A stretch of DNA of 21,924 nt from Deltaproteobacteria bacterium (GTDB lineage Bacteria > Bdellovibrionota_C > UBA2361 > SZUA-149 > JAITKM01), in assembly GCA_031278395.1 (NCBI GenBank), contig JAITKM010000049.1, positions 1 through 21,924 on the forward strand. The letters run 5' to 3'. Shown here in pieces: positions 7,565-17,803 of this stretch; positions within the stretch are counted from its first letter, which is position 1, and each line of letters begins with the position of its first letter. The notes under the pieces were generated by a model. The model ran no database searches. It was not told the origin of the DNA and was given only the letters and a program-made list of their open reading frames with translations. The position numbers and the translations under genes are program-made.

Positions 7565-9934
7565 CTAAAAATCGTCGCTAGTTAGGTAGTCTTTACTAAT
7601 TCTTGTATCAACTGCCCCAGCAATTGGTTCTGTGCCTTTTTTAAAATAATCAATGAAAGCATTATGATCATCAGAATATAAACCTGTATTTATATCAACT
7701 GGCACTGGCACAACACCATCTGGAATAGCAAAATCAACTGGTTCTTTGCCAGCTAAAAAATTCTTCATAAACTCTAAAAATAGTGGCGCCGTAACACTGG
7801 CAGCCGCCATATCATCTTGCCCAATTTCACGTTTCGTATCAAAACCAACCCACACACCAGCCACCCACTCTGGCGTAAATCCCACAAAACAAGTGTCTGT
7901 CTGATTATTAGCTGTTCCTGTTTTACCAGCAACCGGAACACCCAGCTGATTTACTCGCCTACCAGTTCCATATTGAATTACGCCACGCAACAAGTTAGTC
8001 ATAATAAATGCTGTCTCCTCACTCAACACCTTCTCTAATTTTGGTTTTTGTTCATAAATTACTTGCCCATTTCGATCAACAATCTTGGAAATTACTATCC
8101 TTTGAGCTAAATTTCCACCACTTGGAAAGACGCCATACACGCTAACCAATTCCAAAAGTTTAATCTCAGCCGCACCTAAACTAATAGATGGGTTACGTCC
8201 AATCGGTGTAGTTAAACCAAATTTTTTAGCTAAATTCACCACTTTTTCAACCCCAACCTGTTGAATCAAATACGCAGCAACGGCATTTTTCGATTTTTGT
8301 AGAGCTGTTCTAAGCGTTATATCTCCATCAAAACGCCTTTCAAAATTTTTCGGCTCCCAGACATCACCACTATCTGTAATAATACTGATTGGCTTATCTG
8401 GCACAATAGTTGACGGCGTATAACCCAAAAAATCAATCGCGGCAGTATAAACAATTGGCTTAAAAGTTGAGCCTGGTTGACGTAAACCTTGCGTCGCACG
8501 ATTAAATCTACTCCTTTCAAAATCATAACCACCCACAACAGCCTTAACCGCCCCAGTCAATGGATTTAATAAAACTAAAGCTGCCTCAACTTCTGGTGTT
8601 TGATCCAAATTCAAATTTACTTCCTTAGTAATATCACTAAACTCTATTGGGTTTTGATCATTGCTGCTTGGCAACGAAACTTCAATTATCTGCCCAGATT
8701 TTAAAATACTCTCTGGCAAAATGTCAGTAGTTTCATCATTGTCTGTTAAAAACTTCTTTGCCCAACTATTAGCTTTATTCTCTAGGTCAACTACACCAAC
8801 AAAATCCCCTACTCTGACCTTTAACTTTTTACCTTTTATCTCTGTAATGATGGCTTTATAAACTTCATCAGATTTTAAATTTACGATATTAATTTTTTCA
8901 AGCTCATCACTGGTAACCTTAACCAGCGGTCCACGCCAGCCGCGTCGCTTATCAATGGATCGCAACCCTCTTTTGACGGCTTGCTCGGCTTTCTTTTGGG
9001 CTGAAATATTGACTTCCGTATAAATGGTATAGCCACCAGGATTAATTGAAGTGATACTTGGGTTGATAATTCGCAATTTTTCTTCAAGCTCTGTCATGGC
9101 AAACGTTGAATAATAAGGTACATCTAAAACAGTGCTCAAATCAGCAGTATAAACTTTGATAGGTTGTTTAAGTGCCTCGGTAACTTCCTGGCTAGTTAGC
9201 ATATGGCGTTTTAACATTTGATCTAAAACATATGCAATCCGAACTTCAACATCCTTTTTATTTCTCGGATCAGACAAATGACTGGGGCGCGGTGGAAGAC
9301 CAGCTAAATAAGCCATTTCCATTAAGTTTAAATCTTTTAACTCTTTTCTAAAATGCATCCAAGCAGCAGCTTTGACGCCGTAAGAATTTAAACCCAAAAA
9401 AATTTCATTAAGATAAATTGTTAAAATTTCGTCTTTCGTTAATGAATTTTCAATACGATAGGCAAGGACAGCTTCTTTTACTTTTCGTTCAATAGTTTTA
9501 TCACGAGTTAAAAGTAAAGATTTAACAGTCTGCTGAGTAATGGTACTTCCGCCCTGAGCGCTAAATTTAGTAAAACCTAGCTTTCTTAAAAAATTTTTCA
9601 ATGCAGCACGACCAATGCTCGTTAAATCTACACCAGAGTGCTTATAAAAATTAGCATCCTCTGCAGCCAGAAAAGCCATTCTAAGTTTTGGTGGAATTTC
9701 TTCAAATGTGACTGGTAGACGAAATTCATCAAATAACCGGGCAATTGGTGTGCCATCGTCTGCCACAATAGTAGTTACGGCTTTAGGTTCATAGTCACTA
9801 ATTCGTTCAATTTTTGGTAAGTCTTTAGTCCAACGGTTGAAAAAATATACACCAACAAAAGCCAAAGCAATGCCGATAAAAATACTAAAAACCAAGCTTA
9901 ATTCAATCAGATATTTAATAACTCGCCAGAACAT
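7565..9934 (-). CDS. mrcA: Penicillin-binding protein 1A
   Basis: A bifunctional class A PBP polymerising and cross-linking peptidoglycan in the periplasm. 789 residues: a membrane anchor (about 10-32); a glycosyltransferase 51 domain with EDANFYKHSG (catalytic E92) and QGGSTITQQ (127-135); a linker with an OB-like insert (about 330-440) typical of PBP1A; and a transpeptidase domain with S489-TFK, S548-KN and KTG (671-673). All catalytic motifs are intact. The start at 9934 (MFWRVIKYLIEL) places the anchor correctly, although no strong ribosome binding site precedes it. It proves a peptidoglycan wall. It follows the TamB-Omp85 gene on the same strand after a 290-base gap, so cotranscription is uncertain. 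Confidence 0.95.
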   Translation of the reverse strand: MFWRVIKYLIELSLVFSIFIGIALAFVGVYFFNRWTKDLPKIERISDYEPKAVTTIVADDGTPIARLFDEFRLPVTFEEIPPKLRMAFLAAEDANFYKHSGVDLTSIGRAALKNFLRKLGFTKFSAQGGSTITQQTVKSLLLTRDKTIERKVKEAVLAYRIENSLTKDEILTIYLNEIFLGLNSYGVKAAAWMHFRKELKDLNLMEMAYLAGLPPRPSHLSDPRNKKDVEVRIAYVLDQMLKRHMLTSQEVTEALKQPIKVYTADLSTVLDVPYYSTFAMTELEEKLRIINPSITSINPGGYTIYTEVNISAQKKAEQAVKRGLRSIDKRRGWRGPLVKVTSDELEKINIVNLKSDEVYKAIITEIKGKKLKVRVGDFVGVVDLENKANSWAKKFLTDNDETTDILPESILKSGQIIEVSLPSSNDQNPIEFSDITKEVNLNLDQTPEVEAALVLLNPLTGAVKAVVGGYDFERSRFNRATQGLRQPGSTFKPIVYTAAIDFLGYTPSTIVPDKPISIITDSGDVWEPKNFERRFDGDITLRTALQKSKNAVAAYLIQQVGVEKVVNLAKKFGLTTPIGRNPSISLGAAEIKLLELVSVYGVFPSGGNLAQRIVISKIVDRNGQVIYEQKPKLEKVLSEETAFIMTNLLRGVIQYGTGRRVNQLGVPVAGKTGTANNQTDTCFVGFTPEWVAGVWVGFDTKREIGQDDMAAASVTAPLFLEFMKNFLAGKEPVDFAIPDGVVPVPVDINTGLYSDDHNAFIDYFKKGTEPIAGAVDTRISKDYLTSDDF

Positions 9935-10224
9935 AATTAATTTCGTAATTTATTTACCAATCCCTTCAAGATTTTTAAAATATAAATATTTTTGATGATC
10001 ACTACTTTTTTGCAACTCTAATAGCCGGGCAATTGCCTACTACTTTTTTACAACTAGGACAAATTATTTAGTTTTTTCTGATATTTTTCTGGTATCGGGT
10101 TATTTTTAATCATAAATTTCGAACTAACACCTCACTTGAAAAGTGAAGCTTTCTCTGTGCTCTGGTGTTTTGAAAATTCAAAACTACATAATTACTAAAA
10201 TAACGATTATATATAGTCTGCATT
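9935..10224. other. Gap between TamB-Omp85 fusion and PBP1A genes
   Basis: Contains a dispersed-repeat copy (10085-10108, ttttctggtatcgggttatt), a nearly exact 17-base direct repeat (10001-10017 and 10039-10055, actacttttttgcaact with one mismatch), a cacttgaaaagtg hairpin near 10131, and an 8-bp gttttgaa/ttcaaaac inverted repeat (10167-10184). The hairpins lie 40-90 bases past the fusion gene's stop and may end its transcript. No gene is seen. Confidence 0.55.
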
Positions 10225-13200
10225 CTAAAACGAGCTAGTTATACCAAGAATAAAGTAGCCTGAGGCGTTATGGCTGTAGTCTTTGCCAATTGGTTTTGCC
10301 CAAGTTATGCCCAGTGGACCTATTGGTGTGCGATAACTAAAACCTACTCCCGGCGAATATTTCAAATCATAAAAATTAAACGGATCTCCTCTAAAACCAT
10401 TTTCATTTCGCAAAAACGCAGTTCCCATATCAAAGAAAGTCATTAACATCAGGTTTTTTGTAAGGTCATATTGCAACTCTAAATTATACACAAATGACGT
10501 ATCACCACCTACCACATTACCTAAATAACCAACTGGACCTATCGTATTAGGCTCATACCCTCTTAAACTATTCCTGCCCCCTAAAAACTTTCTGTGCGTC
10601 AGCGGAACTGAGGCGCTTGAATTCACCATATTAATCAACGAAAAATCAAACTTGTTTACCAAAGTCAACTGAGTTGCAACTGGAAAATAAAAATTGTGCT
10701 TGGCTTGTAATTCATAAAAACCCAGATTGGCAAACAAATCTGGCGGCGAATATTTCAAATTCAACTGCGACATCGAACCTTGATGCGTATTAAATATATT
10801 ATCCCGTAAGTCAAATATTACACTTGCACTAAACACCGAATAATGCGTCCACGAATTATCACTAGCGCTAAAAATTAAATCCGCTTCCACGTCATACACT
10901 TTCTCATTATAATAATCGAAACCTAATGACAGATTTAAATTTTCATACATATTATAATCGTATTTTAAACCTGAACCATAACGATAATAACTATACTTAC
11001 TATTATAGTCCTTAACCGAATTCCAATATACTCGCGAGGTTTGACGGACTTTAGTTCTCAAAAAATATCTATCAATATGCGTAAGATTTGCCCGCCCAGC
11101 ATTAAAAAATTCATCTCCATTATATAAATAAGTCTCAAAACCTAAGGCTAAGGTATCTGCCGAACCCCCTACATTTTCTTCGGCAATCTCACCAAAAAGC
11201 GTCCAACCATCTTCTGTATTATAACCAGCTCCTACCCAAAGATTTAAAGTATCACGAGCTTTTAACTCTACAATAATATCTACAACATCCGTCCGCATTG
11301 GATTATCCACAGTTGAAGTCGAAACTGAACTAAACACTCCTAATTTATAAAGCGCTAATTCCGAAGCTAATAGTTTATGTTGTGAAAACCTATCTCCAGA
11401 CTGCAACAGTATTTCCCGACGAATCACAGACTCCTTTGTATAACCATCACCTCGAATTTGAATTTCCCCTACATATCTAATATTGTCCGCACTAATATAA
11501 TAATTTAATTCACCAGACTTAGAAATCTCAAAGACTACGTCTGTTTTATTATAACCCAAATCATCTAAAATCCCCTGTAACTTATTACGTTCACTGTTAA
11601 TCGCATCCAGATTATTAACTGTATCCGCCTTAATGGCTGTCTTGAAAAATTCTTTTCCAGCTTCACTATTATTAAAATCATTCTCCAAGGCAAGATTTGC
11701 CCAGTAATATTGGACACTTTTAATTAAAGAACAACTACCTTCTTGAATTTCTACTTGGACAATAATATTTTTATCAATCTGATTTTGAAGGAAATTACTT
11801 TTAACCACAACCTCCCGATAACCCGCAGAGTGATAAAAAGCTTCTATTGCACTAAGATCTTCCTGCCACTGCAGTTCATTAAATTTATCTCCTTTTTTTT
11901 GCTTAATTAAAGAGAGCAGTTGTTTGGTTTGAATTTGTGTATTGCCCTCAATCGAAACATCGCCTAAAATCCAAACTTCACCTTCATTAATTTGAATTGT
12001 ATAAACATCTTCCAGATTGTTAGAAATAATTTCATTAATCGTTACTTCCACACTGTAAAAACCTTGACTTTTATAAAGAGCGGTTATTTCACTAGCTAAA
12101 GTCAATAAAACATTTCTTGAAAAAGGCACATTTCTATCTTTAATATGCAACGGTTCTAAAAGCTTATCTTTATCAAAATACTTATTCCCTTCCAACTCTA
12201 ACCTCACTCGCTCACCTAGCTCTAAACTTAACTGCAAATCCACCGTCTTAGTTTCTACATTATATGGTAGGGCTTCCTGCCAAAGACTCGCCATCAAATA
12301 ACCGTCGTTTCTTAAAGTCAGCAGTATCTCCTGCCTTAATTTTCTAAGTGTTATTTGGTCAGCTCGCTGATCAAGATAATTATCTATAATTTGCTTAACC
12401 TTAGGCAAACCGTCTAAAGCATGATTGAGATAAATATTTTTGATTTTCGCCTGAGTTCCTTCATCAATATTAAAGATTGCTCTTAATTGAGTTGGCACAT
12501 ATCGCTCTTTTATTTCAGCTTGCAGAGTCGTTTCAAAATATCCTGCTTTTTTGTATTCCTCGATGATTAATTGTTTAGCCAAAATCAAGTCAGTTTGGCT
12601 AACTGGATAACCAATTTTAATGTTCGAAGCCCGACGTAACACTCTATCATTGATCTCCCAATTACCTCGAAATTCAACCTTAGTTATAATCGGTTCAGCA
12701 ACTAATTCTTTATCCCGCCATACTCGATATAATAATCCAAGCGCTGGATAATTTGACTTAAATAATATTCCTGTAAATAAAGCAGTCGCTCGATCATCAA
12801 TTTCTTTAGTAACATAATAGTTTTGCCATCCTGCTTTGATACTCCAATCCGAGTTTAACCAGTAATTAAAAGTTAGGTTTACATAATCTTGTTCTATAAA
12901 CTCATTACTCAAATCAACTGACAAATTATCCGTAATTTGTCGTCCAGTTGAAACTTTGGTAACCAATTCACCTGTTACCACTGACGGACCATAACCAAAA
13001 GAAACGCTAGATAAGCCAATTAGATCGGTCAACCTACTCCCAAAAAGCGAGTCTTTTTTATTGTCCTCTGCATTTCTTAACCAAATGCTATTTTGTTCAT
13101 TACGATTTCGTGACGTATTTAATTCTGCGTCAAAACCGATGAGACTAGCTAATTGATTATTCGATAATCCAGTATTAGAAACAAAATCAATTCGAGGATC

Positions 13201-15852
13201 AAACAAAGTTCCGCCAACCACCATCCGCACCTGTGACCTCTCCAGTGCAGCTGTTAACACCTGAGTTTCACCAATAATACTTAAATGCGCATCAGTATAA
13301 TTTTTTGATTCAAAAAACTTCACCTTACCTGTTAAGATATCAAAACTAGTATTTAAAGAGCCGTAGACACCTTCAACAGCAGATATTTCGCCAGCAATTT
13401 TTGGATATTTAGCGCTGCCAGTAATAAATAAGTTTCCCATTAATTCAGCATTGAGAAAAGTAGTTGCAACTTTAATATTATTGTCAGCATAAATGTTGAG
13501 GTCTAACTCTAAATCATCTCCGATGGCTCCTAAATAATTATCAGTCATTATACTATTAGATTTCCCTTGAATAACGTTTTTCAGTAATTCAAATAAAGAA
13601 ACAATGTCGATACTTTCTTCGTAAGTCGCATGTAAAACCTTGAGTGCTCCTTTGAGTAAGTAAGGTCGATTTACTTCTTTCAAAAGCGTTAAATAACCAT
13701 CTAAAACTAGGTTAGAGTTTTTATTAATTTCAAAGAAAAGCTCACTAAACAATAGATTCAGCTGATAACTAATTTTTTTTACATCAAAAATATTATTAAC
13801 ACACCCTGTCGCTATCACGATTCGATTACCATAGCGTCCAGACATTTTTTTAATTGTAAAATTACCATCAGCAAATTCTCCTTCCAGCTCAACATTACGC
13901 ACACCTAAAACTTTGTCTTTAAATCTTAGAGAAAAAATACCATTTTGTATACTCACAGCGCCAGTTAATACCGGCTTCGTTGCCGCTCCCTTAATATATA
14001 AATCTACTTTAACATCGCCTGTTATTTGTTCTAACAAGGCAAAAGGAAAGATTATATCATCTATTTTCCACTTGCCGGTTAATTTAGCATTCCAACCTAG
14101 AATTCGGTCAAACAACCCAGACAGTATTAATTCAGCTCCTTTATGAACTAAGCGCACACTTGAAAAGATAATTTTACTACCATCAAAATTGATTTTTAAC
14201 GGAGACTTTTCTTCGATAAAAAACTCTTCTTTACCAATCCCGACTAAAGAATCTAATTGCAGGACGCCTAAGCCAGCCAAAGGGGCATCAAAATTAGCTT
14301 GGTACTGAAAGTTCCCGCTAAAAAATCCTTTTTCTGCATAGTCTTCTCGATAAGTGCCGCCACTACCTTTGCTTGAATCTAACCACTTATTTGGTAAAAA
14401 TGGCAAAATAGAAAACTCACTAAATTTTGAAAAAATAGAAAAATTTTCTTTTGAAAAATCAATTGTTGAATCAAGCGTAGTTTGGTCGTTAAACCAAGTT
14501 GATTTTATTTCAAGTAATTTATCGGCATAACTTATATCAGCAGCCCAATTTTTGTTAGTCCCTGATAAGTCTTGAAAACTCGTTTGTCCCTTTAAGATAG
14601 CTTTAATTTCTGGAGCAACCAAGCTACCTGTTAGATCTAAATCTAGCTTTGCCTGACCATTAAGATTGGGCAAATATGTATGCCAGATTTTAAATTGTTC
14701 TAACTTAATATCAGAGCTGACTAACTTTGCTCTAAGAAACTCAAAATTTTCTATTTCAAATGAACCTAAGAGACGTCCAAAATTGGTTAACTGTAACTGC
14801 AAAGTCCCAAGCGCATATTTATTAATCAAATCTACCTGTAAACTAATTTCATCATTAGTTTTATTCTTGCCAGTTAAGGTTAATAATGAATCTGAAAACT
14901 CGTAATTAAAATTAAGGTTATTATATATAATGTATTTCTCGTCAAAAATATTAAATTCCTGTCGCTCTGGAGCGCAATCTAGTTGTCCAGCTCCTGTAAT
15001 TTCTGGAAAATTATAGGCTCCTTTAATACTCAAACTACTTTTTAATTTAGCCCAAGGTTTTTCCTCCGCTGTGATCTCTGGTACAAATTGCAGACCAAAA
15101 ATTTTTGTCATCTGCGCTGTATCTAATTCTAAACTGTTCTCTAAAGCATAGAGATTATCTAAATTATAATTAAGAATACCTTGGCTAGTTAAATATACAG
15201 ACGCAAGGCTGCGAAACTCGGCTTTTTCTAAAAGAAAATAGTTTTTTAAAAATTTTCCAACACCAGAAAAGCTACCTAAATTAAAATTGTAATCCGGTAT
15301 TTGAACAATAAGTTGTTCAGCGCTAAAAGTGTTAGTATAAGGCTCTGCGCTATTACCATAATCATTGAGAGAAAAAGTTAATCCTTGAGCTTGAATCACA
15401 TTTTCTCCAAGATAAAACTGTACTTCTTTGGAGTTAGAAATTGTCAAGTTGTTTAGATTAACGTCCCAAAACAAGTCATCTTTGGGTTCTATAATAAAGT
15501 TAATTAATCTAAAGAAACTACTAAATATATTTTGACTTACAAGCTGTAGCCCATCAATTTCTAAGTCATAAAGGCTAACTTTAGCCTTAAACAAGTCATT
15601 AAATCTAAGTTTAATAGATAATTTTTCTGCTTTTAACTTGGCAGAAGTTTCGCCAGGCGCTTTAAAAGTAAGATTTTTAAATTCAGCTTGTAAAGGGAAA
15701 AAAGTTATTTGAGACGCACTAACCTTGATATCGCAGTTAGTTTTTTCTTCAAAAAAATCAATTAACTCATTGGTTACCATCCGAGTTGCAACCAACTTCG
15801 CCAGCCAACATAAGACTAACAGGAGTAATAATTTGATTAAGAATTTTTTCAT
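10225..15852 (-). CDS. tamB: TamB-Omp85 (TamA/BamA-like) fusion
   Basis: A single 1875-residue frame joins two envelope proteins normally encoded separately. An N-terminal anchor (about 4-23) precedes a long AsmA/TamB-type beta-helix. The conserved TamB C-terminal region lies around 800-960, for example SFDILTGKVKFFESKNYTDA, VVGGTLFDPRIDF and FGYGPSVVTGELVTK. From about 1050 come roughly six POTRA-like repeats; the last (IRGDGYTKESVIRREILLQSG) is closest to BamA/TamA. A 16-strand-type barrel follows (about 1536-1875) with the Omp85 loop-6 motif SLRGY (R1764-G-Y) and a terminal Phe. TamB and TamA work together in outer-membrane protein assembly or lipid transport, and the fusion topology (inner membrane, periplasm, outer membrane) is consistent. 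Whether the barrel half descends from TamA or BamA is unclear. Confidence 0.9.
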   Translation of the reverse strand: MKKFLIKLLLLLVLCWLAKLVATRMVTNELIDFFEEKTNCDIKVSASQITFFPLQAEFKNLTFKAPGETSAKLKAEKLSIKLRFNDLFKAKVSLYDLEIDGLQLVSQNIFSSFFRLINFIIEPKDDLFWDVNLNNLTISNSKEVQFYLGENVIQAQGLTFSLNDYGNSAEPYTNTFSAEQLIVQIPDYNFNLGSFSGVGKFLKNYFLLEKAEFRSLASVYLTSQGILNYNLDNLYALENSLELDTAQMTKIFGLQFVPEITAEEKPWAKLKSSLSIKGAYNFPEITGAGQLDCAPERQEFNIFDEKYIIYNNLNFNYEFSDSLLTLTGKNKTNDEISLQVDLINKYALGTLQLQLTNFGRLLGSFEIENFEFLRAKLVSSDIKLEQFKIWHTYLPNLNGQAKLDLDLTGSLVAPEIKAILKGQTSFQDLSGTNKNWAADISYADKLLEIKSTWFNDQTTLDSTIDFSKENFSIFSKFSEFSILPFLPNKWLDSSKGSGGTYREDYAEKGFFSGNFQYQANFDAPLAGLGVLQLDSLVGIGKEEFFIEEKSPLKINFDGSKIIFSSVRLVHKGAELILSGLFDRILGWNAKLTGKWKIDDIIFPFALLEQITGDVKVDLYIKGAATKPVLTGAVSIQNGIFSLRFKDKVLGVRNVELEGEFADGNFTIKKMSGRYGNRIVIATGCVNNIFDVKKISYQLNLLFSELFFEINKNSNLVLDGYLTLLKEVNRPYLLKGALKVLHATYEESIDIVSLFELLKNVIQGKSNSIMTDNYLGAIGDDLELDLNIYADNNIKVATTFLNAELMGNLFITGSAKYPKIAGEISAVEGVYGSLNTSFDILTGKVKFFESKNYTDAHLSIIGETQVLTAALERSQVRMVVGGTLFDPRIDFVSNTGLSNNQLASLIGFDAELNTSRNRNEQNSIWLRNAEDNKKDSLFGSRLTDLIGLSSVSFGYGPSVVTGELVTKVSTGRQITDNLSVDLSNEFIEQDYVNLTFNYWLNSDWSIKAGWQNYYVTKEIDDRATALFTGILFKSNYPALGLLYRVWRDKELVAEPIITKVEFRGNWEINDRVLRRASNIKIGYPVSQTDLILAKQLIIEEYKKAGYFETTLQAEIKERYVPTQLRAIFNIDEGTQAKIKNIYLNHALDGLPKVKQIIDNYLDQRADQITLRKLRQEILLTLRNDGYLMASLWQEALPYNVETKTVDLQLSLELGERVRLELEGNKYFDKDKLLEPLHIKDRNVPFSRNVLLTLASEITALYKSQGFYSVEVTINEIISNNLEDVYTIQINEGEVWILGDVSIEGNTQIQTKQLLSLIKQKKGDKFNELQWQEDLSAIEAFYHSAGYREVVVKSNFLQNQIDKNIIVQVEIQEGSCSLIKSVQYYWANLALENDFNNSEAGKEFFKTAIKADTVNNLDAINSERNKLQGILDDLGYNKTDVVFEISKSGELNYYISADNIRYVGEIQIRGDGYTKESVIRREILLQSGDRFSQHKLLASELALYKLGVFSSVSTSTVDNPMRTDVVDIIVELKARDTLNLWVGAGYNTEDGWTLFGEIAEENVGGSADTLALGFETYLYNGDEFFNAGRANLTHIDRYFLRTKVRQTSRVYWNSVKDYNSKYSYYRYGSGLKYDYNMYENLNLSLGFDYYNEKVYDVEADLIFSASDNSWTHYSVFSASVIFDLRDNIFNTHQGSMSQLNLKYSPPDLFANLGFYELQAKHNFYFPVATQLTLVNKFDFSLINMVNSSASVPLTHRKFLGGRNSLRGYEPNTIGPVGYLGNVVGGDTSFVYNLELQYDLTKNLMLMTFFDMGTAFLRNENGFRGDPFNFYDLKYSPGVGFSYRTPIGPLGITWAKPIGKDYSHNASGYFILGITSSF

Positions 15853-15982
15853 AACCTGAACTTCACAATACTAGATAAAATCTACGGGGAACCTGAACAG
15901 TTACTAACTAACTAACTAGCCATTACCCTTTATAAACACAGAGAAAAAACTCTGTATCCTCTGTGCTTATAAAATAAATTTA
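15853..15982. promoter_or_regulatory. Hairpin between lipBA and the TamB fusion
   Basis: ataaacacagag (15932-15943) and ctctgtgcttat (15959-15970) form a 12-base stem with one mismatch, 13 bases after the lipoyl-gene stop on minus. An alternative inner stem (acagag/ctctgt) competes. No U-tract follows, so it may be an mRNA-processing or attenuating hairpin rather than a terminator. A short (acta)n tract lies at about 15903-15917. Confidence 0.35.
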
Positions 15983-17761
15983 TTAACTATCCTTAATCTT
16001 TAAAAAATTTAACTCCTCATCTTTTTTAATGCGCTGAGGATGAACGCTTAAAGGTTTGGCTGCCGCTTTACCAACTACGATTTCTATTTGTTTTTGCAAA
16101 CTAATATTTTGCCACGCTTGATAAGAAGTTCGCGCTAAAGGTTCGGCTATTACTTTTTTAAACCCAAAACTCAAGGCAACTTTTTTTAGGTAATCAAATT
16201 CTTCTGCTGTAACAAATCTCTGCAGCTGCAATTGCGAAGAATTTAACTGTAGATACTGTCCCAAAGTTAGAATATCACAATGAACACATCGGAGAGCTGA
16301 CAAAATTTGAATAATTTCTTCAAGTGTTTCACCTAAGCCAATCAAAATACCAGTTTTAGTTTTAATATTTTTATTAAATCTTTTAGCCCAGTATAGTAAG
16401 TTCAAGGACCTTTCAAATCTTTCTGTAGCAACTTCGCCTGCAGCTTGCCGAGAGTGGTTGGAATGTATGGCACCAATTATACTCAGGTTATGAGTTAAGA
16501 TATTAATATTATTCTCTCTTAACAAGCCGCTTAGCAACTCTGGTTGAGCTTTAAAATTATCGACTTCAACCTCAATCTCACACTCTGGATTAAGAAGTTT
16601 AATCTGCTTAGCCGTATTACGAAATTGCACTACTTCTTTATCTAACATCTTAGCCTGCGGCGAAGCATTAAGAACTACATATCTAAGAGCTAATTTTTCA
16701 ACTGCTTGAGCAATTCTTAATGGTTCAGTTTCGTCAAGTTCTAATAAGGTTTCAGCTTTAGTTTTAGACAAATTAACTTGGCTGCCGCTCTGCTGATAAT
16801 ATTCTAGCAATCTAAAAGATACATTTCGATTAGACCAACACTCACCAAGGTTTGGACACTGATTTTCTTCACAGGCAGTAATAATTTTTAATTCATCCAA
16901 GATCGACTTAGTTGTCAAAAACTCCCTGGCATTTGAAATACGTTGATTGGTTAAACTGATTCTTAATGGGCGTGGTAAAACGTCAGCTACTTGAACATTA
17001 GTTAAGATAGTCGAAAAATTAAAAACTTCCTCAAAGGCGCGCAGGATTTGTTTTTTTACTTCCTGCATGAGAGATTTTTCTGGCTGATGCAAAATCTCGC
17101 CACTACTGACTTGAGTAGCCGTGACCAGATCTGTATTCCGAGACAAAAGAACTGACTGGCTGCTGTAGCGCGCCTTCCCTAACTCTTTTTCTAAGGAAGT
17201 CATGGCAGTCGCAGGCATGCCGCAAGGGTTGATGGCTCTAAAATAATTCAAGTCAGTGCTGACATTCAAGCCAATCCCGTTATAACTAATCCAATGCTTG
17301 ACACTAATACCTAAAGAAGCAATTTTTTTATAAGCTCCATCATCTGCATCTACCCAAACGCCAGTGGCGCCTTTTTGTCTAAAAGTAATCAACCCCAAAG
17401 CATTTAAAGCATTGATTACGACTAGTTCAAGCTTACGAATAAATAAGTGAATATCTTTACCATGTCGGTTTAAATCAAAAATAGGATATAACACCAATTG
17501 ACCTGGACCGTGAAAAGTAATTTGTCCACCTCTATTAATTTCATAAAGAGGCGTATTTTGAATAGTTAATCTATCCGGCTCTGGGCTAGTTACAGGTTCT
17601 TTACCTCTGGTATATGCAGGCGCATGTTCTAAAAGTAAAAGATAATCGTCAGTCTCAGCACTTTTTATTTTTTGCTCAACCAAAGCTTTTTGCAATTCCA
17701 AAGTCGGCAAGAATTCCTGCCCTTGTCCCTGATCAATAACTTTTAGAATAGTGTTCGTCAT
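15983..17761 (-). CDS. lipB: LipB octanoyltransferase fused to LipA-like domain lacking radical-SAM Cys
   Basis: Residues 1-250 are LipB, which moves octanoyl from acyl carrier protein to a lipoyl-domain lysine. RGGQITFHGPGQLV (77-90), the Lys region YKKIASLG (K146) and the acyl-thioester Cys in NPCG (C180) are all present. Residues about 255-560 align with lipoyl synthase: the auxiliary-cluster cysteines C297-x4-C302-x5-C308 remain, as do LALRYVV, GILIGLGETLEE, DILTLGQYLQ and ARTSYQA. However, the radical-SAM CX3CX2C positions read Q323, S327 and N330, and the usual SVDRDD is NASPQA. Sulfur insertion by this domain should therefore be impossible. The frame is uninterrupted. It lies 42 bases after the E2-like gene, on whose lipoyl domain it presumably acts. 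Confidence 0.9.
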   Translation of the reverse strand: MTNTILKVIDQGQGQEFLPTLELQKALVEQKIKSAETDDYLLLLEHAPAYTRGKEPVTSPEPDRLTIQNTPLYEINRGGQITFHGPGQLVLYPIFDLNRHGKDIHLFIRKLELVVINALNALGLITFRQKGATGVWVDADDGAYKKIASLGISVKHWISYNGIGLNVSTDLNYFRAINPCGMPATAMTSLEKELGKARYSSQSVLLSRNTDLVTATQVSSGEILHQPEKSLMQEVKKQILRAFEEVFNFSTILTNVQVADVLPRPLRISLTNQRISNAREFLTTKSILDELKIITACEENQCPNLGECWSNRNVSFRLLEYYQQSGSQVNLSKTKAETLLELDETEPLRIAQAVEKLALRYVVLNASPQAKMLDKEVVQFRNTAKQIKLLNPECEIEVEVDNFKAQPELLSGLLRENNINILTHNLSIIGAIHSNHSRQAAGEVATERFERSLNLLYWAKRFNKNIKTKTGILIGLGETLEEIIQILSALRCVHCDILTLGQYLQLNSSQLQLQRFVTAEEFDYLKKVALSFGFKKVIAEPLARTSYQAWQNISLQKQIEIVVGKAAAKPLSVHPQRIKKDEELNFLKIKDS

Positions 17762-17803
17762 AATATTTCCGATGTTATTTAAGACAGCAACTAAATTTTT
17801 TTA

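Noticed and set aside
10001-10055. A 17-base near-exact direct repeat
   Set aside because: Short, A/T-rich and with no other association; probably local duplication, noted only in the gap entry.
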